Shown here: positions 23,001 to 34,899 of the stretch, piece after piece
Position numbering within the stretch: position 1 is the first letter of the stretch
Layout of the letters: every line of letters starts with the position of its first letter
Source: Beaufortia kweichowensis
Taxonomy: Eukaryota > Chordata > Actinopteri > Cypriniformes > Gastromyzontidae
Length of the DNA stretch: 64,000 bases
Assembly (NCBI GenBank): GCA_019155185.1
Contig: CM032794.1
Span: 1,465,988 to 1,529,987, forward strand
Reading direction: 5' to 3'
The notes under the pieces: generated by a model
Database searches by the model: none
Told to the model about the DNA's origin: nothing
The model's input: the letters and a program-made list of their open reading frames with translations, nothing else
Position numbers and translations under genes: made by a program

Positions 23001-23987
23001 AACAGGCAAATTATATTTAAAAGAAACAGAAAAAGATGTTCAATTTAGCAATGATGTTCATTTTGCAAATAATAATTGTTTTAATTGTGTTGTCTGTGCA
23101 ATTGTCGTGTCTCGCTACTACAGTCTAAATGTCAAACATTTCTGTTTTGACACTTCTGATATGAAGAAATTGCTGTTCATTTTCATGCTTTATAAATAAT
23201 TTAGCATTAAAGCTAGAATCTGCAACCATGAGAATGTTCACTGTAATAAAGTGCAGTAAACAGCCATTGCAAGGCCATTTATGACTAAACAGGACAAACT
23301 GATGAGAGAGGAACATGATGATGTCAGTTTATGGTAAAAAAAATGTGGTTCTCACATACCAAAAAATCTTTAGATTTGGAGGTATAATCATGTCCTCAGT
23401 TAAGTTTTATCGATGTTTAGTAAAAAAAATTAGTTTCCATTTTATTCAAGTATCTACTTTGTCTCAAAAAAAAATTGCAGTAAGACACAGTAAGAGTATA
23501 ATGCTGTAAATGAATGTGGATGGATGGCATAGATCAAATGTTTGCAGTATATTTACAATTCAATTTAAGACATTGAGATCTCTTCTGTAACTCTACAGGA
23601 AACACATTTGGGATTGCTGAGGTGAAGAGTACATTTCTAAGTCTCTTTTCTCTCTCTGTGTTGTGTTTCATTGTCATCTAGCAGAAACAACTGAAATATT
23701 AAAGAGATTGCGAATTTTCTTTCCTATGTGTGACCTCTTCACACTTGTGATGTTGTGAAATGTAGAAATGGTAGAGTGTTCATTTGCACATCTGTGTGTG
23801 GATGTGCCCTCACAGGTGTGCGTGCTGATAGTTAAAGGCTGACTTTGGGTTTGTGTGTGTTCAGGCAGTTGGCAGACTGGCACTGAAGATAGCAGACAGA
23901 GGGGGTTGATGTGCTGTATCAAGTTGTGAACATCTGTTCTTCATAGAGACCACAAACCTGGTGTAGAGGAAATAGGAAGGATAACTG
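23000..23987. other. non-coding sequence, partial repeat
   Basis: At 23560-23640, GACATTGAGATCTCTTCTGT and neighbouring words recall family 2 (62080-63140) at low similarity. Nothing else recognised. Confidence 0.35.
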
Positions 23988-24245
<258 letters not shown>

Positions 24246-24339
24246 ACTTTTCAGGTGAGCCTCATGTAGGCAATCCCACAATAAGCTTTATTTACTATAT
24301 CTGTATATTAGGTATAACCTAAAGCATTGTTATATTAGT

Positions 24340-24545
24340 TAAACACATATGGTAAACACAAAATACTACACTACCCATACAGTACTTTACTAACCATAAG
24401 TTTAAAGTTTTGCTAAAGTTACTAAAGTTTTACTAAAGTTACTGTGGTTATATAAATAGTAATAATTGTTCCAAAAAACATGGAACATACTTTACTTTTA
24501 CTATAATAAACTATGGTTAATTTAAACAGTTTTTAGTTAATAGAT
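24340..24545. repeat. TAGTAAA/ACCATGGTT-type MITE copy
   Basis: GGTAAACACAAAATACTACA, repeated TACTAAAGTT words and TTACTATAATAAACTATGGT match the family at 27296, 28245, 35328 and 52795. Confidence 0.55.
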
Positions 24546-25625
24546 TAGCCTGGCATCTGGTGTAATATTGCTTGCTCTCTGCCAAAGTACTGTCCTAACA
24601 TGAATAAAATGAAGTTTCTAACTTGACATGTTTATGTGTTTTTAAATGAAATGCAATGCATGTTATGTAATCGGCATGTCTAGGAACAGAGCTTTTTTGT
24701 CTTTCTTAAGCTTTTTCCTCCACTTTCTACAGACTTAATGTTTGGCACATCATCATTAACACACTATGTGTCTGTACGGCACCACATTTTAAGATATATT
24801 ATCACTGAAGTACATTACTGATTTACTGTAGTCTTTGTTATGGCTGGTAAAGAGTTACATTTCTGAAGGACAGATGAATTGCTCTGTCCTCATTTCCCCT
24901 CAAACACGGACAGGCCTTCACACACATTCAGATGCTAAAAGACTAACCAAAATATCATTCAATCTATATATTCAGATTCATTTGTTTTGATCATTCCTTT
25001 AGGAATCTCAAGGTTTGGATCCGGCATCTTGTTATATATGTGTGTGGCAGTGTAGTGTGTGTGTGTGATAAGAGTATCCGGCATTCTGACGTCTCAAACG
25101 CTTATCTAACGCTACAGTTGTGCCGAGTCGCACTACATCTGCTGATTCTGTCGGTCATTACCCAGCCGTTCACTACATCTCCCATCAGCCCCTTCTTCTC
25201 TTACCTGCACACACACCTGAAACACGGCCGCTGAGGGGGTTTCTTTTCATCTCGGCAGCATGTAAAGCCTTCAAGACGTTTACCGTGCTGCCTGTGTCAT
25301 TTTCTCACTGAGTTACAGGGATGTTTATGGCTAAGCCTAATTATGCTGTACTTATCAGAGAAACACGCACGGAGCTCATTATTGCAGAGAGCCGCCGGTA
25401 ATGTGTGATGTTGTATATTACAGATGAACGCAAACTAAATCCAAGGCCATAGTGTAGCTTAAAAGTGGCACTTCAGCATCAATTTTTCTGGTACTTTAGT
25501 CTCGAGAGGTTTTCCAGTTGTTTGAGACCGTCAGACCCGTTCGTGTCAGTTACATGATCTGTGTGTCATTTTGATATATTTTGAAGATTTGTTTTCATCT
25601 ACATTCTTACAAATACATGTGTTGA
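24546..25625. other. non-coding sequence, nothing certain
   Basis: Unique. 25080-25330 is somewhat GC-richer with CpG words but no exon signal I trust. Confidence 0.4.
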
Positions 25626-25629
25626 AAAA

Positions 25630-25790
25630 TGGTTCAGTCAAAGGTTGACTTTTTTTATGGTCTGAAGAACTTGTTTTCACTACAAAGAACAGAAGTTCTT
25701 TGTATGTTAAAGGTTCTTTATGAAACCTTTCAGACTGACAAAGAACTTTTTAGGAAATTTGTTTTAAGAGTGAAAATAAAGTTTAAAAGG
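25630..25790. repeat. TTCTTTATGAAACC-type repeat copy
   Basis: AAAGAACAGAAGTTCTTTG, AAAGGTTCTTTATGAAACC and AAAGAACTTTTTAGGAAAT place it with 7160 and 40370. Confidence 0.6.
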
Positions 25791-25799
25791 ACGAACTGC

Positions 25800-26675
25800 G
25801 TTTTGAATGCAAACCAGAGAAAAAAATAAACCTATTTAGAGCAAACTTTAAATATTTATAATGCAACTTTAAAATGCCAAAGCACGTAATGTGTGTTTCA
25901 AAGATACTGTTAGACAAGCAAACTTTCTAAGCATTTTCCTAAAAATAGATACACTTATATACACGAATACTTAGATTTTTGTGTATCAGGTTGATATACA
26001 TCATCAATATACATCATCATCTTGACATCAGTCAGTTAAAAGTTTAATAGTGTTGAGAAGGTGTAGTGTTGATGAGAAGGTTGATGAGAAGGTTATATAT
26101 TTTAAGTGTGCTTGTTTGTGTCACTAGATGTGCTGTGATTGTGTTTCTTGTACTCACCTGTGTTTTGTCTCTTGACAGGCTGGGATAAGCGATGAAAGGT
26201 CCGTTTATCTTGGATCATTCTCCGGCTGGTCAGCGTGATGGTTGGCACTCTGTCTGAGTGAAATGAAGCGGTCGAGGATGATCTTCTTACCCCTGACCTG
26301 ACCGGTCTCTTCACATGAACCTCTCCAGTCATCTCATTACCTCAAATACACACCTCAATAATCCCTGTGAGTCCTGCGAGATGCTCACCTCAGCTGTCAC
26401 TCACTTCTGATGGAGACGGGTAAGATTCCTCACCCGCGTCTTTAACACACACCCCACTGAGAAGACTATGCAGGACAGATCAGAGTTAATGAAAGTCTTA
26501 TGAAAACCTTTCCTCCTTTTGAACACTTAACACAAAGCTTTTCCTTTTCCTTCAGTAGATTAAAAAGGCTTTTAAAAATGCCGGTGATCTTCTTCAAAAG
26601 TTACGGGCTTGTGGGTTAGCAGTGACATTTCTATGACGGCTGACAGCATGTAGTGAGCACATGTTCCTCCCTTCC
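25800..26675. other. non-coding sequence with small tandem words
   Basis: Short tandem ATACATCATCA and GTTGATGAGAAG units at 25990-26095. The block at 26160-26450 is unique. No exon recognised. Confidence 0.4.
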
Positions 26676-26678
26676 TCC

Positions 26679-26828
<150 letters not shown>

Positions 26829-27295
26829 ATAATCTCTCTAAAGGAAAGGGTGGTGCGGTGACAGATAGATTAGTCTGCGTGTGGACTGATACTGTACTCA
26901 AGTGGACAACATGTGTGTGGATTGGTTCACATAAATGTACACTGGGGACACGGATCTTCACAAGTGAATAAGTTACAAATCTGACAAAACCTTCTTTGAG
27001 GGTGTAAACTTAAGTAACTGTACATCATTTCTATTCATAATTTTCTAAGTTTATTTATTATTCTAATACTGAACAACTCAAAGTCTGCATCAAAGTTACT
27101 TTAATGAGAATGTCTTTATTTGTGACTTTCGAGGAAGTATTTATTTAGATATTGAGTAATATATCGCTATAATGATTGTCCAATGATGATGTTTTTTGAT
27201 CGTTTTCGAGTAGATATTTAGAATTTTATAGAGGCAGAAAGCAGTTATCCCATCTGTGTCCTTTTGGGCAGAAAAAGCCGTTTTTGAAAAACCAA

Positions 27296-27400
27296 AAAAC
27301 GTACCATAATAAATAATACTGTGGAAATACAAATGGTACTCAATGCACTAAAGTACATGGATACTATAGTAAAATCATGGTCAATTATCATAGGGGGTGA
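27296..27400. repeat. ACTATAGTAAAA-type MITE fragment
   Basis: GTACCATAATAAATAATACT and ATACTATAGTAAAATCATGG. Confidence 0.45.
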
Positions 27401-28009
27401 TCTCTAAATACTAACTTTTTTAAGACCGTATTTTGACATATCGTATCTGTTTTTAACACTTCTGTTGCTTGAGAGATTTGGATTGACCTGTACTCATTTA
27501 CATCGCTGTATATAACAACTCTAAGATATGTCCTCACCTAGAAGTTTAGGTAAATACATGTGTGTGTGTGTATCCTGTCCTCATATGAGCTGCTGGTTCC
27601 TCAAAGGAAAGCAAACAGTGCTGAGGGTTTGTGATAGGCCGTGTCCAGGCTTCCTCTGGCCGGATCCAGCTGTGTCTGTGGTCAGATCTCTCTTCCTCTT
27701 CCTACTGGACAGTAGAGACACCCAGACAGTAGAGACTTCCTCTCTGACACCTCCAGAGCTGAACATGTGCCCGGGCAGGTTCAGGAGCGAGCGCTTCTCT
27801 CTCATCTGAAGCTCTTTCTTAAGCTTGAAGGCATATTGCAACATGGCTCTTTGTTGCTTATTTCATCATGATGGTATAAATATTCAGAATCGCTCTACTG
27901 AGGAACTGTGCCGACCCATATGCTTCCTATTTGTTATGCAGTTGGCATTAGCACAGATGAGTTTTACATCATGTGATGTTACCGGAGGATGTTGCGGGTG
28001 GTTTCCACA
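27401..28009. other. non-coding sequence, nothing certain
   Basis: Short GT run at 27560; unique block at 27590-27810. Open frames on both strands overlap without recognisable domain. Confidence 0.4.
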
Positions 28010-28115
28010 ATGTTGTTATTTGGTTGCCAATGTGTTCTGATTTGTTTTGTGAGGCTTTTGGGTGGTGGCATTGCTAGGTGGTTTGCTAAGGTGTGGTTGA
28101 CATTTGGTTGTCTTT
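28010..28115 (+). repeat. GTTGCTAGG-type repeat copy
   Basis: TTGGTTGCCAATGTG, GGCATTGCTAGGTGGTTTGC and TAAGGTGTGGTTG belong to a common cyprinid short-unit repeat. The other copy is at 51855-51965. Confidence 0.55.
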
Positions 28116-28244
28116 AGATGTGGCTCCTCTTTTTAAAAATTCAATCATCCAAAGGCAACATTTGTAAGTTTGGTTGTTTAGAAAAGTAGCAGCACATCTC
28201 TCAAGGACTCGGTTAAGAAAAAGGCTGAAAGACTTTGTTCAATA

Positions 28245-28440
28245 TAATCACCATGGCTGTGAATAAAATCACAATTAATCATAGCATTTAGCTACAGTTA
28301 GCATAGTTAACCATGTTATTTGTGGTAGAAGTGTGATTATACAAATCATAATCAATGCATTAACTGAAAAACACTATAATAAAACCATGTTTAAGTTTGG
28401 TTTACTGAGTGTAATAAAACCATGGCATAGATAAAGCTGC
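28245..28440. repeat. ACCATGG/TAGTTAACCATG-type MITE copy
   Basis: CACCATGGCTGTGAATAAAA, GCATAGTTAACCATGTTATT and ATAATAAAACCATGTTTAAG. Confidence 0.55.
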
Positions 28441-28696
28441 AGGATTTGAGGATCAGTCATGTCTGAAGTCTTCACATGATTTAAAATAAAATTCGTAGAA
28501 ATATACAAAAGAAATATGAACACTTGCATTATCATCAGCACCAGTGATTCTGTACCACATTCAAAAGATAATGAACAGAGAGAGAGAAAATGAACATATG
28601 TTTTTGTAAAGGCTGGAGTGTTGCAGCCCTCCGGCCGGCCGCTGTAATGCTGCTACTGAGAAATTAGCTTGTGTACAGCTGTGACCCACTGGCCTC

Positions 28697-28860
28697 CACA
28701 CACACACACACACACACACGCTGTGCACAGAAGTGAAAGGGGATGTGCACACAGATGTACCGGCTGTCACTGCCAAACTCCCACAGATGGTGGCCAGCAG
28801 AGTGGATATGAGAGTAGTGTGTGTGTGTGTGTGTGTGTGCGTCTGTGTGTGTGTCTGTGT
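28697..28860. repeat. paired (CA)n and (GT)n microsatellites
   Basis: A CA run at 28697-28719 and a GT run at 28817-28860, about 100 bp apart and in opposite sense, so they could pair as a hairpin. Confidence 0.9.
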
Positions 28861-29049
28861 GGGAGTTTGGCCATGTGTTACAGGTGGAACTTGTGTAACA
28901 GAGATTACCACAGAATATTTCAGGGACTTTCCTCAGTCTATATGCAGAGAAGAGTGTTATAGCTCTTATACAGCTCTTGAGACTTTGGCGAGTTTCAAGA
29001 AATATCTACTTTGTTGATATTGTTTCTTCTTGGTGAAAATTGATGAAAA

Positions 29050-29215
29050 ATTAAATATTGTATGGGCACTTCCAGCAATTATGGACGTGACATTTTCAGT
29101 CAAAATCTGAAAAGAAATTCTCACAGAATGTATTTATTACTAATATATTGAATCATCCTGTTGATAGAGTCCAGACATCAGAAAAAATATCAGTCTATAC
29201 ACGATTTATCTATTT
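29050..29215 (-). repeat. dispersed repeat family 1, reverse copy
   Basis: TATGGACGTGACATTTTCAG and CAGAAAAAATATCAGTCTAT. The reverse complement of the latter (ATAGACTGATATTTTTTCTG) is matched at 43430-43460. Confidence 0.65.
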
Positions 29216-29429
29216 ACAAAATGGAAAATACATGAGTTATGAATGACCAAATTGCATTTATTTTGTACTTTATTTAAAATACACAAAAAAGTTGAAAACA
29301 GAACCTAATGTGTGCGTACTGTATGTAAAGTATATACGTGCAGATGTGTGAGTCCATATCTCAGATGTTGTCAGGTATTAAATGTGTTTTTTGGCAAAAG
29401 TGAGATAATGATTTCTCTATAATCTCTGC

Positions 29430-29720
29430 GGTCCTGTCGTCTGCTGCACAGGTGTGATGCTGGCGGTTTGTGACCCAGACCCGCTTTGCTCCCGTGATAA
29501 GGTCAGGATGGAGGGGAGCGTTCTGCAAGCAGCCGGCGTGTCTTATCTCCTCCAGCCTCGCCGCTCGAAGCCCACGGCAGACGCGGACCAGAGAAGCCGC
29601 TTCAGAGAGATCCGCCTATCAGCGGCACACAGGCTCTCCTCAGAAAATAGATAGAGCGCCGGCGCAGGGGAGAGCTTAATTAGGATTTTAACCAGGCAGC
29701 TGAGCTCAATGACAAAATAA
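29430..29720. promoter_or_regulatory. CpG-rich unique block with GATA words
   Basis: Contains CGTGATAAGG, GTCTTATCTCC, CGCCGGCGCAGG, TTAATTAGG and GGCAGCTGAGC. Unlike the flanks it is CpG-rich and free of repeats. Could be a regulatory element; the open frames show no domain. Confidence 0.3.
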
Positions 29721-29834
29721 CACAGTTTTCCTTTAGCACACGTGTTGAGCTCACGGGGAGAGAGAATATTTTAAAAGGGAAGGAGAGCGAGCGTGACCTG
29801 CTGTAAAATCCTGGTAAATCCAGCTTTATGTGGT

Positions 29835-29905
29835 TTCGGCTTGATCATTAGCTGGTTGGGCTGTGGTTGAGCTGGATAAACCAGCCAACTACTTATGGAC
29901 TAAAG
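29835..29905 (+). repeat. AGCTGGTT-type repeat fragment
   Basis: TAGCTGGTTGGGCTGTGG and GAGCTGGATAAACCAGCC. The same word style recurs at 40186-40295. Confidence 0.5.
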
Positions 29906-30955
29906 GGACATTTACACGACACAACTAAAACCAGAAAATGTTTTATGCGTTTGTTGACAGCAGCGATTTGAAGGCCTGAAAGTGCAAACTTTTTAAAAAT
30001 ATTTTTCAGTGTAAACTACAAAAACACACATTTGTAAAAACTATGACATCATGCACATGCATATTACATGTTCCGTCTATAGGCAGTCCATGAATACTTA
30101 ATACATGTGTGTGCAGGTGCATAGTGTTTTTCAAAAAATGCAAAGGAAAACCTTTTTGCTTTTAGTCACTGTTTTATCACTGTTGTGTAAACATACCCGA
30201 ACTAATGTTTTAAATTAAAGTTTTGCTCAAAAGAATTCATTACTGGATTTGCTTGGTTCTTTAGTTATTGTTGAACTTTTAAGACTTCAAGTTTTATTTT
30301 AGACTAGTGGTTGTATTTCTAGTCCTGGGACTCATAAATGTTTTCTCTTACAGTATCTGATAGATGTGGTTCAGTTCATGGATCTCTGCTGGTGAACTGA
30401 TGATTTCAATCAGATGTGTTAAATAATGCAGACTTACAAAATGTGCAGTGCTGTTGATCACCAGGACCAGGATTAATAGTGTGTTTACCTCAAGCTTATG
30501 TAGGGAATGTTGTGTTTTATGAGTAAAGTCTTAAGTACAAGTGGGAATTTTAGGATTCAGGGCGTGTCATCGAGAAAACAATGAAGCGAATCAAGTGATG
30601 AATGCAAAATCTGTAGATGACAGTAAATTTATTGAAATTATGAATATTTACAAAAATATATAAAAGATCTATTTTGCCTTCATTGTGACTACATTGATGC
30701 TTTGTGTATATATACATGTTTTATATTTTCATTACAGTAAGCTACACCACCATCTCGTTCCAACCAAATGAACTTGAATACACCTGATGTCACAATAGCT
30801 AACTGAACTAAATGTCGACTAAACTTCCCAGAAAGACTTGAATTCACCATAACACTTGTAAATTACAAATCTGTTTTTTGACCTTGCATTTCAAATGTAC
30901 CACAAAAAGACAAAAAAAGCAAGCAAAGGCAGACTCTAAATCATTCTGCTAAACC
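29906..30955. other. AT-rich non-coding sequence
   Basis: No exon or clear repeat recognised. Confidence 0.5.
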
Positions 30956-31054
30956 TTTTCTTCCTCTTATATTTCACAGATGAAGTAAATCTGTTTGGAG
31001 CAACATGATGGCGAGTAAGTTGACAGCATTTTCACTTTTAGATGAACTTTAAAG
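30956..31054. mobile_element. half of a foldback (Angel-like) MITE
   Basis: TTTCACAGATGAAGTAAATC, AACATGATGGCGAGTAAGTT and AGCATTTTCACTTTTAGATG correspond to the right half of the element at 17651-17945. Confidence 0.6.
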
Positions 31055-31119
31055 CATCTCTGGGAAAAAAGCTTTTATGAATGACCCCTAACAGCTTTTT
31101 CTTTCTCGCTGGTATTTTT

Positions 31120-31400
31120 GCGCACACCTGCTTGGCACGGAGCGGCCCAGAGAAGCTCGAGATCTGAACCGAATTCTGGAAGTTAAACCATCTCCATCTG
31201 TCACCTCACACAGATGCATAGCCTCTATCTCCCTCTCGTTTTTTCACCGCGGGCTTGGCTCAAATTCAAGTCTGTCGACGCACACCTGCTAAATCGAGTT
31301 CGCCGTCTACCGCGCACAAACACCCATTCACGTGCCGCTTTTATAATGCTTTTGGACGGTGTCCACGCTCGATTCTGCGAGCAACGTCTATCATGGCATC
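31120..31400. promoter_or_regulatory. CpG-dense segment with a TATA-like word on the minus strand
   Basis: By hand count 16 CpG in 31201-31380. On the minus strand TATAAAAG (31345-31338) is followed by GATTTAGCAG|GTGTGC (donor-like, GT at 31285-31284). It could be an alternative upstream promoter or first exon of cbfa2t3, or another unmethylated element. I found no coding sequence of the family in it. Confidence 0.28.
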
Positions 31401-32085
31401 TGTGGATAGTCAGCAGATGTAGAAGTGAACATTTCCCTACAAAGTGCACTGGATACTGCCAGCCAAAATGCTGTTAACAAGTGTCATATTTCCACACAGC
31501 GCTGGGAGAATCTCTCCACTCCTGAGAGCTTTTCCATTTAAACCAGGTGCAGGTGGGTAAAATTCCTTTAGCGGCACAAAATGACCATGACAAATGGATG
31601 TAGTAGGAAAATCTGGAACAGGTGCATGAGGTGGTTTCTCTATGTTCTTTCATACACTGATCTTCAGTTTTCTGCAGTGCTCTAGATAGACGCCACCCCG
31701 GGTTGCAGACAGATGGAAGCGATGTTTCCCCACTGAGAAGCTCCTCGCAGCTGTGTGCCATCCGTAGTGCCAGGGAATGATGACAGCCCACCGTGTGAGA
31801 CAGACGTGCTCTGTGGGTACAATCTTTACAAAAGGATTAACCCTTATAATGTCTTACTGTATGACTGCATTCATGTGTCAACTTTACTGGGCATTTTTGG
31901 ACGTTTTGGCCGACTCTAATGGTTCTAATGAACTTGAAGTATCTGATCTACAAGATAATGATTTAAACTGTTTTGTAGAAATACATCCAAAGACAATAAA
32001 GAGTAAGAACATGTCTCCAGACGTCTCCAAGCATGTGCCGACTTATAAGACATTGAAACACAAACCTATTTATATACCTTAAAAC
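31400..32085. other. non-coding sequence, nothing certain
   Basis: Unique. The open frame at 31777-32082 has no recognisable domain and no splice context. Confidence 0.4.
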
Positions 32086-32089
32086 TAAA

Positions 32090-32425
32090 ACACAATCTTA
32101 TTTGGTAAAGTTGATTTTGAGAAGTTTTCATACTTTGATTCATACTGTAGTTAATTTTATGTGTATTTTAAGTTATTTTAAGTATTTTATTAAATTTAAA
32201 GTATATTTTTAGGTTTACTCTATGTAGTAAGTACTAATACTAAAACACTTGTAAGTGTACTATTTCAGGACTACTTGGGACTAAATTGGCCCACTTTTTA
32301 GTTTATAAAAGTCTACTTCAGAGTATACTTTAGGTGTAACAGTAGTCAACTTTCATTTTGTTTCTCTGAAAAGTACATTAAAGTATACATTTTTATTTTA
32401 AGTTCAAGTATACTAATAGGAAGTT
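32090..32425. repeat. AGTATAC/AAGTACT repeat family copy
   Basis: GTAGTAAGTACTAATACTAA, AAGTGTACTATTTCAGGAC, CCACTTTTTAGTTTATAAAA and TTAAAGTATACATTTTTATT. The copy at 45660-45960 is in the opposite orientation (CATAAACTAAAAAGTG). Confidence 0.65.
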
Positions 32426-32524
32426 TTTAAAACATAAAGAATGAAAGAAAGAGAGAAAGAGAAAAAGAAAAGAAGAAACTGTTTAAAGCAAATGTCTAGA
32501 TTAAATTTATTTGAGAAAATAATG

Positions 32525-32527
<3 letters not shown>

Positions 32528-32558
<31 letters not shown>
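32528..32558 (+). repeat. (CT)n microsatellite
   Basis: About 31 bp of CT. Confidence 0.97.
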
Positions 32559-32561
<3 letters not shown>

Positions 32562-32689
32562 CCGTCTTTGTTCATATGATGCTTTAATAATCAATCATAT
32601 GATGTGCGTTTGAAGTGTGCGCATCTATTTTCTTTTTCTTACCTCATTAAAAGATTTTCAGGTCAGGGAATCTGTTTAATTCGATCTAG

Positions 32690-32880
32690 TTTGCCTAAAC
32701 TGTTTCCTTCCAGCCCACGGGTGAAATAAAATCAATGATATTTCCTTAATGAGCTTGACTTTGCGTCCGGGCTCATAACTCCAATCAATAGCGGGATAGA
32801 AAATGAAGCTCACAGTCATTTGATGTCATTGATTTGTGAGTGGGCTCTCAATATTACATTGTAGAAACAGGAGTGGGTTA
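32690..32880. promoter_or_regulatory. possible conserved non-coding element
   Basis: Low-CpG unique block rich in homeodomain/TALE-like words: AATCAATGATATTTCC, TTAATGAGC, CCAATCAATAGC, TGTCATTGATTTG. Texture is typical of developmental conserved elements. Confidence 0.3.
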
Positions 32881-33450
32881 TTGTTAAATGTGTCTCTCTA
32901 TGCTGCCGTTATGTAGACCGGTTCAGAACAGACAATGAGGTCATGTAGAATGTTCTCGACTAGTTTTCAGTGTGTGTGTTAATCCTCTCATGTAGAGAGC
33001 AGCACTTGCTCAGACCGTTGCGTGAATGATCCATGATTCAGGGTCTGCCACCTTCAGCCCCGCTGTCCCGTCTGTCTGCGGGACAGTATTAGTATGGTCT
33101 GCCCTGCGAGGTCCATGGCCGCCCTTCTTCTGCCTGTTTGGTTATCAGGTCCCTTCCAGCCACATGGCTCAGTGTTGTTAAGCACAGGCTCTGTTTGTTT
33201 GGCTTTTCCATGGGCTGTGTGCCCCGATTCAAGCCTGGTGTGAAGAACCCTGATAAAACAACTGCTGGTGAAACCGCAGCCAAGCGGGCTCGCCGCCAGA
33301 GAAATCTAAATACCCTTCACACCAGCAGATAGGGCACAGCGCTGTCACACACTATACAGAAATGCCATCACTGGCTTTACACACCTGGCACACAGACTGA
33401 TGAGTTGCTTTGTATACATTTATATAAAAAATTGCCATGAACCATTCACC
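32881..33450. other. non-coding sequence, nothing recognised
   Basis: Unique sequence; opposing open frames at 33089-33332 are uninformative. Confidence 0.45.
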
Positions 33451-33451
33451 A

Positions 33452-33691
<240 letters not shown>

Positions 33692-34490
33692 AGGACTGCT
33701 GTGATCCTCTGCTACAGAGAGACTGTACAAGCATGGTTTGTGTTTCTGGTCCTGAGGCAGTATATGTCCTATTAAATCTCAAGAGAGCACACATGAAGAG
33801 TAAACCCTCCCAGATCTACAGTACTGTTCCACCTTCTGTACTCTTCCTGTAGAGAAATATAATGTATGGAAAAACAGGTAAAATATTATATATTATGTTT
33901 TTAATTTAACTTTATTTTAACATTTATAAATCCTATATATTTGATTGTCACAGGTTATCACACAAACTCTGTGAGATACAGATACACCACAATAAATTAG
34001 CTTTTGTAGCAACATTAAGATTTAGAACAACCCTGTTAAGACTGCCCTTTATGTACTGTTCTTTAAATAAAAGCAGAAGCACATTTCCCTTTAATTCATA
34101 TGCAAAAATTATCTATATTTTCAGAGATTACCTAATTCCAACAGGTTGACAAGGAGCTTTGCAGAATTCCTGACAGCTGAAGACACGAGAGACAGTGTAC
34201 ACGTGTCATTTCAAGACTTTTAAAGTAGTTGACTTGAATATGATTTGAACACATCCCTGTGTTCATCCATCAGATAGAGACAGACAGGAAGAAATCTGAA
34301 AGGCTAAACTTCCATCAGACAGACCAAACCAAACCAGCCACCCAGCAGTGTGTTGGGAGGTCGAAGCAGGTAGAACGAGAAGAAATGAAGGAGAAAGAAA
34401 GAAAGACAGAGATGGCAGGAGAAAGAGAAATGAGCGAGCGCACAAACCAGTAAATAGAAGCGACTCTAATAGGAATATCAAGGCACTGAA
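33692..34490. other. non-coding sequence, purine-rich toward the right
   Basis: 34370-34440 is an AGAAAGAAAGACAGAGA-type purine-rich stretch. No exon recognised. Confidence 0.45.
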
Positions 34491-34494
34491 AGGT

Positions 34495-34765
34495 AAACAG
34501 GCTTCTTCAGGCCGACACAAAGGGAATGTGGCGGTTTGGAGAGCGCTGGAGAGAGGTGGCGCTCCTGTGGAGGCCAGATAACACAGCTGCGTCTGCCTGC
34601 AGCGCTGAGATAAGCCTGAGCACTGGCATGTGTCGCCCCTGATCCCAATTTCACACTCAATATTCATCCAGCCTGACAAACAAGCACCATTTAAGATAAA
34701 AAAAATAAATATAGACTCCCTCTGCCATTACCTTCTGTTTATATTCATCTGCCGGCGCTCGCCGC
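34495..34765. promoter_or_regulatory. candidate haematopoietic enhancer with E-box/GATA composite
   Basis: Unique block with AGATAA at 34576-34581, CAGCTG at 34584-34589, and CTG-N8-AGATAA at 34597-34613. The last matches the spacing known for TAL1/GATA1 co-bound sites (CTG, 7-8 bases, WGATAA). A third AGATAA lies near 34694. The right part (ACACTCAATATTCATCCAGC, CCATTTAAGATAAAA) has the texture of constrained non-coding DNA. It lies about 18 kb upstream of the candidate promoter. Confidence 0.4.
34597..34613 (+). promoter_or_regulatory. CTG-N8-AGATAA composite motif
   Basis: CTG (34597-34599), CAGCGCTG (34600-34607), AGATAA (34608-34613). This is the half E-box plus GATA arrangement bound by TAL1-GATA complexes, of which CBFA2T3/ETO2 is a known subunit. 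Confidence 0.4.
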
Positions 34766-34865
34766 TGCTTTTAAAGAGCCGTAAACACACACACACATAT
34801 AAACATACATCACATCTGCATGCCAGGGCAGATGCACACACAAAATATAGATAAGACTGCCAAAG

Positions 34866-34890
34866 ACAATGTGTGTGTGTGTGTGTGTTT
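34866..34890 (+). repeat. (GT)n microsatellite
   Basis: Short GT run preceded by a CA run near 34786. Confidence 0.9.
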
Positions 34891-34899
34891 GTGTGTTTG

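Noticed and set aside
29560..29660. Coding exon in the CpG-rich block
   Set aside because: Two plus-strand frames overlap with equal length and no family match; no paired acceptor and donor.
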